Positions 35,869 to 49,878 of a DNA stretch of 64,000 nt are shown here, piece after piece; the stretch's first letter is position 1; each line of letters begins with the position of its first letter. Source of the DNA: Siniperca chuatsi (Eukaryota > Chordata > Actinopteri > Centrarchiformes > Sinipercidae). The stretch covers positions 5,651,784 to 5,715,783 of the forward strand of contig NC_058061.1 in assembly GCF_020085105.1 (NCBI RefSeq). Direction: 5' to 3'. The notes under the pieces were generated by a model, which did no database searches, was not told the DNA's origin, and worked only from the letters and a program-made list of their open reading frames with translations. Both the position numbers and the translations under genes were made by a program.

Positions 35869-37803
35869 CATTGACATCGACTGATATCAGAATCTATCTA
35901 GCTATCTAGCTTGCATCTATCTAAATAAGAAATCTAAGTAAAATTTGTACAGAGGAAGTTAAATTTGAGGGGCCAGAAAATGATTAAGATTAAAAAGAAA
36001 AACAAATACTTTTGTTGCAAAAATTAATGATTGTTGTCTATTTTTTGCTTTTTTGTGAAATAATAGATTGTTTTACCTCATAAAGCTAAAAGATTCATAC
36101 ATAAAATAAAGTATATATAATTAAAATACATGTAGCTTGACTATATAAAAAGCCCACATGTTCATACTAAAGTCAAAACATGTGATGAGGTGTCAATCAA
36201 GTAGATATTGCTTCATTTGAAGACAAGGCTTTTATTGTTAGAAAAGGATAATTTAGGTCTATATTATATGATTTATCATCAGTTTGACACCCTTCAATTT
36301 ATGTTTGTTTTTAATGCACGGGATAGAAAGAGCATTCACTGAATAAACTAATGTCACATGTACTGTAGTTTTACAGTAATAGCCTCATCTGATTCACATC
36401 TCTTGCCTTTATGGGTGTTTGAAATTAATACACATGCAATGCAATAAAAACAACATGCTACAAAACACAAATTGAAAATACAAATTACAACAAAAGTTAA
36501 AAAAAAGGCTTAACCAAAGCAAATATTATACATTACATATTTTACTACACTATATTACATTTGATATTCTATGTTACACTGCTGTACTATACTGTATATT
36601 TTATACTATATTACTACATTTCACTGTATACTGCATTTATTGCATACTCGCCTTTATTCTACTGTATTGTGTTAATATGTTATACTGTTTCATTGCATTA
36701 TATACTATATAATATTTCTATATTAATACATACAAACACTAAGTATTATTACTTTATCATATTATATATTAGTCTGGGGTTTGCTGTTTACACATACTAT
36801 ACCTGCTGACTTTGCTGCTACTAATCACACCACTATGTCACTCTTATCTTATCTTAAGACACATGTTTATCCTCTTCCGCCATTTCATGAATTACAGTCC
36901 TAATATGACAATGTGATCTCCATATTTATTTATACCAGGCTGAAATTAATCGAATCTGTAAATTAAGAGATGAAGGACAATCCCCATCTCCGCAGGCTGG
37001 TTCTCACGTTTAAACAGCCATGCTCTTGTTAAAACAACGTGAAATGTCACTGGCCAGTTCATATAAATGAGCGTCACAGCTTCAGGCCGCAGCCACGTAG
37101 ACGCTTTCATTTTCTCTCTGTTGGAAATCCCTCTTTTCTGGCACCTACTGGACGCCTGCACGAGTATTTATTATTGACTATTATGAATCCACACTCAACT
37201 AATGATGCAATTCCAACAATGTAAGAATGATGTCGTTTTTTAAATACATTTACCGTCGCACTGGGCAGCGTGCAGACCCAAAGGGACGTGATGACGGCAT
37301 TAAAACAATATGACATCATCGGAAATCTGCAAAATTCGAAACAGTGTAAACTAGCAAAACTGAATAGGTAAATAAATATTAAAATAGGCTAAAATCATTA
37401 GCAGTGACGGAGATTTCATTCAAGGATAATTCATTGTGGGCGTCTACTATTTTCTATTTGGCCTCTAAATTCGCAGTAATATTTCTTTAACAATCCCATA
37501 ATTTCCGATATCGAAAAGTAGTAAACTATTCCAATATTCTGATTAGTGAGCTGTGTTTGTCTTTATGTTTTAAAGGTATTCTGTAATATCCATTTTCTAT
37601 GGTGTTACAACATAGGAGCCTTTTTCAACATGTTGAAAAACATGTTCAACATATTGTAACTTTGATGCGACATTTGTTTGTGCTTCTATTGTGAGAGTTT
37701 TCTTTTCATTAGGACATTAATTCAAATCCGAAATGTGAGACATTATACATATGTTGAGGTCGGCTTTTTGAAAGCCGCAGTGTGTGTTTCCCACAGGTGT
37801 ATG

Positions 37804-37833
37804 GAAACTGAAATAGGTGCGTTCTGCTATAAA
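37804..37833 (+). promoter_or_regulatory. Right interferon promoter: ISRE and TATA box
   Basis: GAAACTGAAA (37804-37813) is a perfect ISRE/IRF core and TATAAA lies at 37828-37833, about 100 bases before the ATG at 37930. Identical to the left promoter in mirror image. The two promoters point away from each other across the spacer. Confidence 0.75.
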
Positions 37834-37929
37834 TGAGGCGCTGCAGGTCTGCTGCTACACAACAGCTGCTTCACAAGAGAAATCAGTATTTGCTCCATTC
37901 AAAGGCAATTTCTACCACAGTTTCTAAAA

Positions 37930-39204
<1,275 letters not shown>

Positions 39205-39252
39205 AATCTGTCTGGCAGATTAAGAATGTGTTAATTTATTTGCTTACATGCA

Positions 39253-39305
39253 GTTATTTATTTATTTATTAATGTATTTATTAATGTATTTATTTATTTA
39301 ATTAT
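39253..39305 (+). promoter_or_regulatory. AU-rich element in the 3' UTR of the right interferon gene
   Basis: Overlapping ATTTA pentamers (gttatttatttatttattaa and further copies) begin 49 bases after the stop codon, the classical instability element of cytokine transcripts. Confidence 0.7.
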
Positions 39306-39426
39306 TGAGCTATTTGCGTATTTATTAGTTGATCATGTATTTATCAATGTTGATGAACATGCTTATTTTTTAAATTTGCATTGAAGTAAATGGAATATTT
39401 TTCTATATATTTTTTATGTTTTAGCC

Positions 39427-39432
39427 AATAAA
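39427..39432 (+). terminator. Polyadenylation signal of the right interferon gene
   Basis: AATAAA 223 bases after the stop codon, mirrored at 31865-31870. Confidence 0.6.
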
Positions 39433-40952
39433 AATCATACTTCTTCCAGCAAATGGAAATGTGTTTGCTGTTTTTATTCCTGTCACATAAACAAAAGAGA
39501 TGCACATTTTCGTTTTAATGAGTTCCAGCCAGAGACAACATCCTTTTAATATGTGCAGTTTGAAAACTTAATTCAAGCGTTTCTTAGAGCAGATACGTAG
39601 CAGTCTAGCCGGTCTATCTTTAAGCTGAACAGAGAGACAACGATATGATGAAATAACAGCACGCATCATGACGCTTTCTGAAGAATGAGCACACATATGT
39701 AAAGGAACAGGAGGATTTCCTTTGTATTTCATAATTTCATCTACATTTATGGTTATATTAAATTGCATTTAACATTTATTGTTCTTGTCTGATATATGTA
39801 CTGTAGCTCTATGATCACACATGGATGGATGGATGGATAGATAGGCAGGAAACCCTCCTGTCTATCCATCCATCCATCCACTTGGCATTTCATCTACTTT
39901 TGTGGTTTCATTTTAAATTAAATTTTCCTTGTTCTTGTCTGATGTGTTTTTATCCAGCTCATGGACAAGAATTAAGCATTCTTCTATTTAGTGAATATTC
40001 TAGGTAGGCTTTCTGTCCCTTTAAAAACAAAATAAATATGTTGGAAATCAAACAATTTTATGATTGTTGACCATTATTTTACTATCCTCCTTTTTATTGA
40101 CTTAATTTAGAATAACATCTTTATCTCCAGAAGGGAAATTCAGGACACAAATACAGAAATAAGTACAGTTAAATAGAGAGAAAAGTAGAAAATACATAAT
40201 TAGAACTATATAAAATAAAATAAGAATAGAGTTACACTAATGTTATCTTGTTTTTATAAAATAGGCTATTGTTTTTATCACATTATTACACACTGGAACG
40301 GACTGGATTCACATTGTACATCAGTTTTGCTTTTTACCAGTGAAAATTGATTCCCAAATTTTATCTCAGATATCTCCTGTTTTACATAAATGTTTGTGAT
40401 AACAGGTGAGAATAGTGTTGGTTAGATAGGGGAAGGTAACTTACAACCATAACAGGTAAAATCCAAAATCTAATCAATAATTGTACTATGGTACCCTCTG
40501 TTGAACCAAGGAAGCATCTGATTATTGAATATCACTGTATTTCCAGATTTTAGTTGTATTAGAAATGGATTGTTCTCCACCAGGGAAAACCACTTGCCAC
40601 AATCTAATTAAACCTTTATGTGACTGATTTAGTAGGCTATGTTTTAACATTTACTTCATTTCATCTTCATGCAGTTTATCATTTTTTGAAACAAACACAT
40701 AAAAACAAAGCAAACAAATGGTAAGTTATTGTTATTAAAGTGTGGGGGTAACGGGGTTGAGTTACTACACAGTTTACAAGTTGTGGAGTGTGTGATTGAA
40801 ACTTTTTTGAGCTGTGTTGTCAGGAACTGTCTCGGAGAGCAGCAGAGGACAGGGAACATTAAGTCCTCGCGTGTCAGCAGATAGAGCAACAACATCAGCA
40901 CGCCTCAAATGCTGTGCTTCCTTTGGGTGTTAGTCGTAATCCACAACTACCG

Positions 40953-41081
<129 letters not shown>

Positions 41082-41128
41082 ATGTCAGTATCTATCATGT
41101 TTTAATGATAATATTCTTCTGTCTGTAG

Positions 41129-41227
41129 GGCCACAGTGCTGAAGCCTGGGAGCTGATCAGGCAGGAAATCAAAGAGCATCTGATGAGAGCAGACCTGCTG
41201 GTTTCATCTCTACTCACCACCAACTAA
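41129..41227 (+). pseudogene. Third interferon copy: exon 5 only
   Basis: Preceded by the intact intron-4 acceptor (ctgtag) and identical in coding sequence to exon 5 of the two complete genes: 32 codons from GHSAEAWEL to LLTTN, then TAA at 41225-41227. No exons 1-4 are present; upstream is microsatellite and then palindrome arm. The 3' UTR matches the others for about 100 bases, then diverges with gaps, including an AU-rich block (41275-41325) and AATAAA at 41502-41507. It cannot make interferon alone. It might serve as an alternative last exon for transcripts reading through from the right gene. Confidence 0.85.
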
Positions 41228-42089
41228 AATCTGTCTGGCAGATTAAGAATGTGTTAATTTATTTGCTTACATGCAGTTATTTATTTATTTATTAATGTAT
41301 TTATTTATTTAATTATTGAGCTATTTGCGTATTTATTAGTTGATCATGTATTTATCATTGTTGATGAACATTTATTTATTAATGTATTTATTTATTTGAT
41401 TAATTGTTTGTGTATTTATTAGCTGCTTGGCTGATATTATATTATACACCCAACCAGTGTCTTAATAAATTACTATGTTGTTGATCAACTTGCTGTAGTA
41501 AAATAAAATCTTTCTCCAGCAAATGAAAATGTTTTTATTGTTTTTATTCCTGTTACATAAACCACAGGTATACAGATTGTTTAATATAATCACACAACAG
41601 AAACAAGTGGAGCCTTGCTCAGGCTCTGATGCACACAAGATTTATGTAACATTTTCTCTCACAAAGATTTGTGATGAGCATGTTCTTAAATAATTAGAGA
41701 GAGAGAAAGATTATAAAAATCATACACAGCACTTCTTATTTAAAACACAAAAAAAAAGCCTCTTGAAGCACCAAAAATGTCAGCTGAAATGTCAGCTGTC
41801 GAGTCTCAGTTGTAGAATGGTTCCTTTAAACTTCAGTGGACTTGAAATCACATCTGATTAATTCAATCCAGTGTTACTAAATAGCATAAAATTAACAGCA
41901 CATGTGCACATATACAGTAGCAAGCATGTTAGAATAAGCTGTTTACCAACAAACATTGTACTAGAAGAAAAGGACAAATCTCCCCATCTGAGCAGGCCCA
42001 TTAAGGACTCTAGACAATGTATAATTTTAGTCGTAAGTTATTGTAAGGTTGTATATTTGACATCTCGTCATCTTAATAGTAGTTCAGTC

Positions 42090-45000
42090 TCACTCCCATG
42101 GGGCCTCAGCTCCTTCAGCCTGCGCATACACAGAGAGTTCTTCATACAGACCTCCTCCACATGTCTCAATCGCCAAGCCCTGAGAGACGGAAATAAGTCA
42201 GTTTTAGTCAATTAACATATGTTTAAGTCCCACGTGGCTCTGAGAAATCCTAGTTAAAGTTACAGTTCATGCCTATGTTTGGGCATTTCTGCACAGCTTT
42301 ATTTTGCATAGTGAATGATTCAGACACGACTCTTAAGATAAAGATATGCAGCTGCTAAATGTCACAGCAGAGTAGTTGACATTTAAATATCTTAAATGCA
42401 ATTAGTATTAATATCTCTGTTGTTCCTTACTGTTATAACCTTGAGTTATGGAGTTTATGAATGTCCTACAATTTCATCACACTGTTTAACACAACTATTG
42501 TTCCATGAGAGAAACTGTGCTCACAATTAACTGAGTATCCCATCGCAGCACATTAAATTTCACATTATTATGGTAAAACAGCATTCTCTCATTTTAAGAA
42601 CATGTCAGACATTTTCTCACTAAACGAGAAGATTGTTCATGTTTTTCTTAGAAGAAGACTTGATGACTGCAAAGCCTCAGGTCTCCCAAAAAAGTGTAAA
42701 TCAATAGCAGCTTGTACTGAATGCTGCTCCTTGTACCAAAAAGTTAGTCAAACAGCTATATTAAAGTTACCTTCTGCAGTTTTGGACCCAAACTCTGGAA
42801 CGTAATCATCAGTGGAGTCTTTAAAGTGCCTTCCTATTTACTTCCTTTTAACTTGAAGTTATTACTAGGCTACTATATTTCATTATAAATCCTTTAGTAT
42901 TTTTCTCGACTTTCCCTGTTTTTGACTGTAGAGGTCCATGTATTTAGGATGTCTGCTTCCTTTTGCTAATTGTTTTCTTGTATATTAATGTAAAGCACTC
43001 TAAGCCCAAATTTTTGTATGTAAAATCATACATAAAAGTTCTTCTTCTATGATGTTTATGAGAAGACAAAAGCAATAAAAATCCAATTTTCAACCCACAA
43101 ATTTTACTTTCCAGTGTTACTGTGTAATTTTTCATACAATAAAAGCAAACTAAAGGTACTTCCACATATCCTACTTTATAGGTTCATGTTCATAAATGAC
43201 AAAAACTGAGCTGCATCGACAGAACAAGATCAAAGTTGTGGTTTTGAGTTCAGTGGTGCAAGCATGACTGATGATAGTGTGTGTGTGTGTGTGTGTCCTG
43301 CTGTCTTTTTCTTGCACATGTATTGTTATGTAAAACACACACAGCTGTGATGTGTGTTCACTGTGACATGTCTTCACAAATGCAACCAGTAAATAACCAC
43401 TTATGGCAAAAAGAAATGACTTTGTCTTTATTACTGTAAAATAGAGACATTCCCAACAAACCTCGTAGATGTGATCAGTTTCAGGCTCCTCGTATATGCT
43501 GTCCCCCTTTTCAGACTGTTGAAATTAAAGAAAGAAGACATGAAAAAGAGAAATAAATAATGCAGTGTACATAATACACCAAAAATGAACAAATATAAAG
43601 GTGAAAAATATGTGACTCTGGCCTTGGCAGTAACTGTTGGAAATGGCAATGTGAAGTAGATCATGGAACACTCTAATCAAGACTAGCTAGCTTAGCTGTG
43701 CTTCTTCAAAATGTGCTGAAAAATGGGTAACGTTAAAATGTGTGTAGTTTTAGGTTGTAACAACACCTGTTACAGCAGTATACCCTTTCACCAAAGGCAG
43801 AAAGGTAAACCTTTTTTGAGGAAATGGATAAACCCCTTAAGGAAGGACAGAAAAGTGCTCACTAGAGGTACTTTATCAAGTGTGGCTATCATTTAGACAT
43901 CAGAACTGTTGCTATGGAAACCGCACTGGAGGCTAACTTCTTGGTGGCTAACATTAGCGCTTTCGGTGTAAAAAAGCTTCATACACTGAACTAAATTAGG
44001 TAAGTGCTATCTTTCAGCTTGAGCAGCTCTGGTAACTTGTCACAAGTTATGTAAAAAAAGAAGGTTCTGATGCACACAAGATTAGTGTAGTTATTGCTAG
44101 GCAACTATATTTCATTATATATATATATATATTATATAGTCATAATGGCCACTGGCATTCATTCTTTATCATTATCAATGCACTTCTGGCTAGCAGAGAT
44201 AGCAGAGATGTGCTGTTTCTTTGCAACATGTGTCTGGTGAGCAAAGTGGTATTTATCTGTGTAAAACGGTTTGTAGCTTTGCACGTAACATGTAGAAAGT
44301 AGCAGCAGTAGTTAGTTGTTTTAATAGCTTTATAAGTACAGTTACAGGTGGTACTGAGGTGAATTTGATTAAGCTAATCAATGCAAGAGACAGCACACAG
44401 TGGTCCTAGTTTTATTTATTTATTCTCAGGTTTTTGTTTTTATATTGTAGTTATTGCTAATTATTTATGGATTTTTATCATATTTTGCCTCTTAACAACC
44501 TCATTTGCATAGTTGCTGTAACACTGCAATTTATAGTACTCTATCCATTTAGCTATCGATCATGACTAACCTTTACAATAACAAAACATGTCCTGACATT
44601 TATTGGGAATGTTGTTGTCTGCTGTAGTGTGCAGTGCAGTGTTTCTCTGTTTTATAAAAATGTAAATTGAATATCTTTGGGTTTCGGACTTTTGGTCAGA
44701 CAAGACAAGCAATGTGAAGACTTTACCTTGGGCTCAGGGAACTTGTTAACAATTAATTGATAAATCACAAGTGTTATTTAAGGATTAATGAACATAATCA
44801 TTAGTTGTTGCCTTAGTTAAAACCGTGCACACAAACCACCAGCCAAATGCAGGCAGGCCTATGTTTTGGCTTGGACCTGTCAACATGTCTATAGTGTTGT
44901 AGACATTTTGTCAGATCTTTTGCCTGTTCTGTTTTTTAAAAAAAAGCTGATAAAAAAGACGTTTGTCTCATCTACTTCTACCTTGATTTTTAGTTGATCT

Positions 45001-47532
45001 TGACACTGAATATGAATATTGTTATGCACATCCTCATTTCTATTCCATCTAATTCCTATTCAAGTCCTGCACTAAACACAGCCGTGCAGTCTGGTTAAGC
45101 ACAGATTTGTCTCAAGTGTTTTGTTCATCTTGTTCCTCACCATGTTTCGTTTGCGTAGCAGTATAGCAGCAATACACACAGCCAACAGCAGGCCCTGGAG
45201 GATAATGAGACCATCCTTCATCCTGGTCCTGTACAGTGCCTTCTTATGGTCAAAAGGTCCTGTGAGAGGAAAGATGTGTGTGTTGGTGGTGTTTTTTTTT
45301 TCTTTCAAAAGTGAACTAGTACAGACCTCAATAAATGACCACTCAAAGTAAGATGTGTCTGTAGGTCTGCATAAGACACATGTTGTCCCAGCCACTTACT
45401 GACAACTTGAACTTCGGTCCCAGGTCCCCATAAACTGTTGTTTAACTTGCAGAAGTACACTCCACTGTCCTCTACGTACAGATCATGGATGAAGAGAAAG
45501 GTTTTGTCGGGCACATTGGTTACAATTTTAATCCTTTGTCCGGCCACAACCTCTGTTTTTTCAGCATCGTACTTAGCAGCCTTGTACCACTGCGCACTGT
45601 GTGACAGATGTGGCCGTGAGAGCAGACAGCGAATGCCCACAGAGCGGCGAGTTTTCACAGCATAGAACCGGGGCTGCTGGGTGACCAGCGGGGCTTGGTT
45701 CAGGGCCACTGAGTAGACAAAAGAAGGTTGAGGGACAGTGTGACACAGTGACAGCAGTAGTTACTGTAATCTCTCTAGACAAACATTTATGCAGATGATT
45801 TGGCTATATTTTGTCCTTGCAGTGCTGGTCTTCAGCAGTTGATAAGTATACTGTATGCCCCCAATATGATGCTGGTTTTGACATCACATTTAATGTGAAG
45901 AGGATAGAAAATTACGAGTTCTACTTAAGCAGCAGAGGTGCTCTTAAAGTCATAAGTGAGGTCAAATATCTTGGTCATAATTTTACAGTTGACGTAAGGG
46001 ATGTTAGAGTTATACAAATCATATCCAATGATGTTTTTGTGTTTTGGGCTTACTTTATGCCCATACTCCTCACCTATGGAGGTGTAGGTATCGAAAAATA
46101 AGTATGCAGAGACTTACAGTTGCTTAAAGTGATGAGGATGTTAATTGTAATTATTAGTGTTGCAAATAATAATTATTTTTATTTTTGATTAGTCTGTTAT
46201 ATTTGTAATCATTTAGTGAATAAAATGTGAGAGAAATGTAAAACAAAAAAAATGCCCTGCAGAAGTTCCCAGAGCCCAAGGTGATGGCTGCACATTGCTT
46301 TTTTTGTCCAACCAAACATAAAAAACCAAAAGATGTAAAATTTACAATGACATAAAACACAGAAAAGCAGCATGTTCTTATCTTTGAAAACCTGCAACCA
46401 GAGAATGTTTGGCATTTTACTTGATAAATGACATAAATACATTTTCTGTAAATTGACTAATAAATGAATCGACTAATTGTGTCAGCTCTGAACACCATGT
46501 TGTTATTGTAGGGTGAGACAACATGCAGATATCATGGACCAAAAGTCTGCTTAATCCATCTTCTGAAATGTAAAGATTTGCTGCTTTTAATTGATTGTAA
46601 ATTTAATTTTTGGACTTTTGGTTCGATAAAACAAGTCACCTTTGGCTCTGAGAAATTTCTCATAGACTAAACATTTATTCTATTTATCTGAAAAACAATC
46701 GTCAGATTACTTGTAATCAAACGAATCGTTAGTTGCATTACTAGATTAATCAAGTAATCGTTTCAGGACTGGTAGTCATGTGTTTATCACCATCATGTCA
46801 GGCAGTGAAAAGGAATGTTTTGTATAAATGTATATGTAGGACAAGGTGGAGGATAATAGAAGTAATGCATTGGTTAATCCAACCTAAAGCTGCATCATGT
46901 TATACATCAAAGTTATGGTGATTTTGTTGTTCAAGTTTATATAACCATGTTGGAAATAAGTAGTTTATGCAATAGTTTGTTTTTAATGTTTGCTATACAG
47001 AGTATATTTTTAATTCAAAATGTGTATCCTTTTCTTTCGTATCTGTTGTTGCCATTATCTTCCTCTAAAAACAGACTACAAGTCTGAAATAAAGTAATCT
47101 GATGGTCAGTTAATAAAATGGGATAACTTGGTCTAGGTATACTGTATACAGTTTATATGATAAACAAGAAGATATCAGTCTTTGTCTCAGAAGAGAACTT
47201 CCTCTTTCCCCCACAGATGGCCAGGAAGTAATGGTATTGTGGAGTCAAAAATAACATGCAAAACACTTGTATGCAGTGAAGCTGTATAAACAGACATAAA
47301 AATTACAATTAAATGACTGCGTAAAGCTTTATGAAATGTTTAGGCTAATTATATTGCTGTAATAACATTCAGCGGTTTGCTAATGTTAACATTTAGTATG
47401 AAGACAGTAATTGTTGTTTGCATCATTTTAATTTTTCAGTCACTAATTCAATTGATCATATTGCAAGAGTTTACATTTACCTGAGATATTGATCAAAGCA
47501 AGCCCACAGTATCCAGCCAGAAACCAGCGCAT
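42090..47532 (-). CDS. cd79b: CD79b (B-cell receptor Ig-beta), complete, 5 exons, 207 aa
   Basis: Exons 5' to 3': 47481-47532 (signal peptide, MRWFLAGYCGLALINIS), 45400-45708 (one Ig V-type domain; Cys in GIRCLLS, Trp in QWYK, Cys in DSGVYFCKL), 45141-45259 (stalk and membrane segment, KDGLIILQGLLLAVCIAAIL), 43462-43515 and 42090-42179 (cytoplasmic tail). Phases join cleanly to 207 codons plus stop. The tail has DHIYEGL, then a second YEEL, forming the ITAM. CD79b pairs with CD79a to carry B-cell receptor signals through Lyn and Syk. The membrane start MKDGLIILQ and DHIYEGL are close to mammalian CD79B. The neighbour is scn4a on the same strand, as in mammals. Candidate minus-strand AATAAA sites at 41534-41548 would make its 3' UTR overlap the tail of the interferon fragment. 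Confidence 0.95.
42600..43070 (+). other. Possible decayed LINE 3' end
   Basis: A short open frame (42602-42805) is followed by ggacccaaactctggaacgt and then tatattaatgtaaagcactc, reminiscent of the closing segment of fish LINE elements, where a product ending in a similar context precedes an AATGTAAAGCACTTTG-like tail. No reverse transcriptase motif is present. It lies in the last intron of cd79b, antisense to it. Confidence 0.3.
44640..44815. repeat. Dispersed AT-rich fish repeat, fragment in cd79b intron
   Basis: Shares gaatatctttgggtttcgga, acaagacaagcaatgtgaag and ataatcattagttgttgcct with the family listed at 23158-23358. Confidence 0.55.
46160..46770. repeat. Two adjacent copies of the dispersed AT-rich fish repeat in cd79b intron 1
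   Basis: Copy one covers about 46160-46495 (ending gactaattgtgtcagctctg). Copy two covers about 46540-46770 (gatttgctgcttttaattga, atcgttagttgcattactag). Between and around them nothing else is recognised. Short frames within are AT-rich chance frames. Confidence 0.55.
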
Positions 47533-48689
47533 AGTGACATGCAAAAGAAAAATATCTCCAACGCTGATGTCCACACGTGTGTCTGAACCTCTCTGCAGTC
47601 ATGAAAATGTTGTGAACAAGGAGAAGAAGTATCTGCACCAGTGGGTGTGCTGTCTGTCACTACACATGGTTTACTGTCAGGCAAATGAGCGGAAGAGCAC
47701 TGTAGCGTCCAACCAAAATAACTTTGAACTGCCCACACTTTTAACATTAAAAACCTGTCAAATGTCATTCACATATGTTCCATTTTTAGCGACAAATGAA
47801 ACAATGTTGTAAACCTGAACATTAGGGGGGTTGAAATACATTTTTGGGGGGCTTTGAGACAATTTGTAGGATAACAACAAACATTTACAGTATATGATAC
47901 CAAATTATAATCAGGTCTAGGGCTAGGTATTGTTTGACATTTCTGATACTTGTGCCAACACAATACTAGAGTTTCAGTATCGATACCACAAATATACTTT
48001 TCTCTATTTTTGTGCTTTTTGAAAAGTGAGTAGCCTCTGAATCTATCCTGACATTTGTCAAACAGAACAATGTGAAAAGGAAGTGAAAATGAATGCCTAC
48101 GATAATGCCTATTATTGGCTCTCATTTATGGATCAGTAAATGTGCACATACCAAAGAAGGAAATTTATATTAGTATGGTAGCCACAGTGTACACAGAAAA
48201 GTTTAGTTTGATTATTTTATTGGGCATGAGTAAGGATGGAAGGTGTTTTGCCACATGATTTCACATATTTTATTGATGGTATTAGATATCACTGTCTTTG
48301 GTTTGTTTAGTTGCAGAAGAGCACCCCATGCTTAATGTTAGTATTGACTCAAAAGATCAAGTCAAAAGATTAGTAAGTATATACTAAAATATGTGATTTA
48401 ACAATGTAAAATGCAGAGAAAAAAGTAAACAAGCAGTATATGGGCTTTTGTTTTGTCTGTACATGTGTGTGTGTGTGTGTGTGTGTGTGCTTGGAACCAG
48501 AAGTGGCTTGTTTATCACAGTTGGGAAGGCATATTGGTTCTTATAGCTAGTCATAAAAATACTAAAATTCTAGTTTAGACTGGATTTTCTTGCTGAACAA
48601 CAGTATCATCCACGCTGTGAGGTTCTACGGTTCTCTAGGGAAGGCATAGCAGTGTCAACATGTCTGTGTGTCGTTCGGTGGGTTTGACT

Positions 48690-49420
48690 GATCCCCCACT
48701 TTGGTCCAGACTAAAATATCTCAGCAACTATTGGACGGATTGCAATGAAATTTTGTACAGACATTCATGGTCCCCGGAGAATGTATCCTAATGACTTTGG
48801 TGATCCCCTGACTTTACCTCTAGTGCTACCAGCGGGTCAAAGTTTTCACTTGTTCGGTGAAATATCACCACTGTACTGGATGGATTGGCACAATGTTTGG
48901 TACAGACAGTCATGGTTCCCACATGATGTGTCCTATGGACATTGGTGATCTCCTGATTTTCCCTCTAGCGCCACCATGAGGTTGACGTTTGTGGTTTTGA
49001 GTGAACAGTCTCAACTAATTTATGGTTTGCCTTGAAATTTGGTACAGACATTCATGTCAGCATCAGGATGAATTGTAATACGTTTTGTGATCCCCTGGCT
49101 TGTCATCTAGCACCATCATCAGGTCAAAATTTTTATTTATCCAATACTTTGGTTTATGACCATATACCTGCAAAACTAATGAGCCTCAGCTGTGTTTTGT
49201 GAAAATTAGCTAATGTTAGCATGCTAAAACTGAGGTGGTAAACATGGTAAACCTCAATATGTTAGCATTTTCATGCTCCACAGAGCTGCTGCAACATCCA
49301 CATGCAGTCAAGAGTGAAGTTTTCAGGTCAGCCTAGCTGATCACTTCCCTAATTCCCTAAGCTAATATGCATTTTACAGCACTCAGCTTTTTATCTACTG
49401 TATGATGTTTGATCAGTTTT
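48690..49420. repeat. Dispersed fish repeat ('tttggtccag ... actattggacggatt' family), long copy with internal tandem units
   Basis: Internal near-repeats of a unit running attggatggattggcac / tttggtacagacagtcatgg / gatctcctgattttccctct occur about three times (48730, 48870, 49020). A GCTAA-rich tail follows. Same family as 4320-4700. Class unknown to me. Confidence 0.6.
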
Positions 49421-49878
49421 CAGTGTGTGAGCAGGAGATACTGCCGCCTCCATCAACCATGTGGTGCTGACAGGAAATACTGTACTGTAATTATTATAAT
49501 TAAGAGGTGAGGTGACTTAGAATATCAGTCATGTATAAGCAATGGTGGCTGCCCAAAAATTATTTAAATCAAGCATAGCAGTCAGAGGTTGGAGCTATTA
49601 CTATTAACGATAAGACGATTAATATATCAGTGAATTAACAGAAAATTAATCTTCAACAATTTTGATAATCGATTAATCATTTAAGTCAATTTTCAAGATA
49701 AAATGCCAAACATTTTATAGTTCCAGCTTCTGAAATGTGAGTATTTTTTGCTTTTCCTTGTTATGGTAAAAACATATCTTTGGGCTTTGGACTGTTGGAC
49801 GAAACAAGACATTTGAAGAAGTCACCTTGGACTCTAGGAAATTGTTGGACTCTAGGAAATTGTTACTGACATTTTCAC

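Larger units (their letters stand above)
34295..37007. other. Spacer of the interferon palindrome (2.7 kb)
   Basis: Single-copy centre between the arms. It holds hAT-like repeat relics (about 34311-35075 and 35303-35868), a nested copy of the dispersed AT-rich repeat (34476-34812) and a stray copy of interferon 3'-flanking sequence (35152-35268). An AT-rich stretch with no recognised gene follows to 37007. Short frames such as 36561-36809 are AT-rich noise. Confidence 0.7.

Noticed and set aside
36561-36809. 82-residue frame rich in Tyr, Ile and Leu in the palindrome spacer
   Set aside because: Extremely AT-rich sequence (ctatactgtatattttatac and similar); no domain, no splice context and no counterpart elsewhere.
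39825-40007. Frame containing a Ser-Ile-His-Pro repeat in both palindrome arms (also 31273-31473)
   Set aside because: It is produced by a GGATGGAT/ATCCATCC hairpin repeat; the frame differs between arms at its ends and lacks coding features.
43278-43299. GT dinucleotide run, and others at 48468-48489 and 44118-44140 (AT)
   Set aside because: Ordinary short microsatellites in introns or intergenic DNA; nothing further to say of them.
45121-45665. Plus-strand frames opposite the cd79b Ig and membrane exons (45121-45351, 45438-45665)
   Set aside because: Antisense shadows of conserved cd79b exons.
47489-47812. 107-residue plus-strand frame at the cd79b first exon
   Set aside because: No homology recognised; it overlaps the antisense of the signal-peptide exon and looks like chance.
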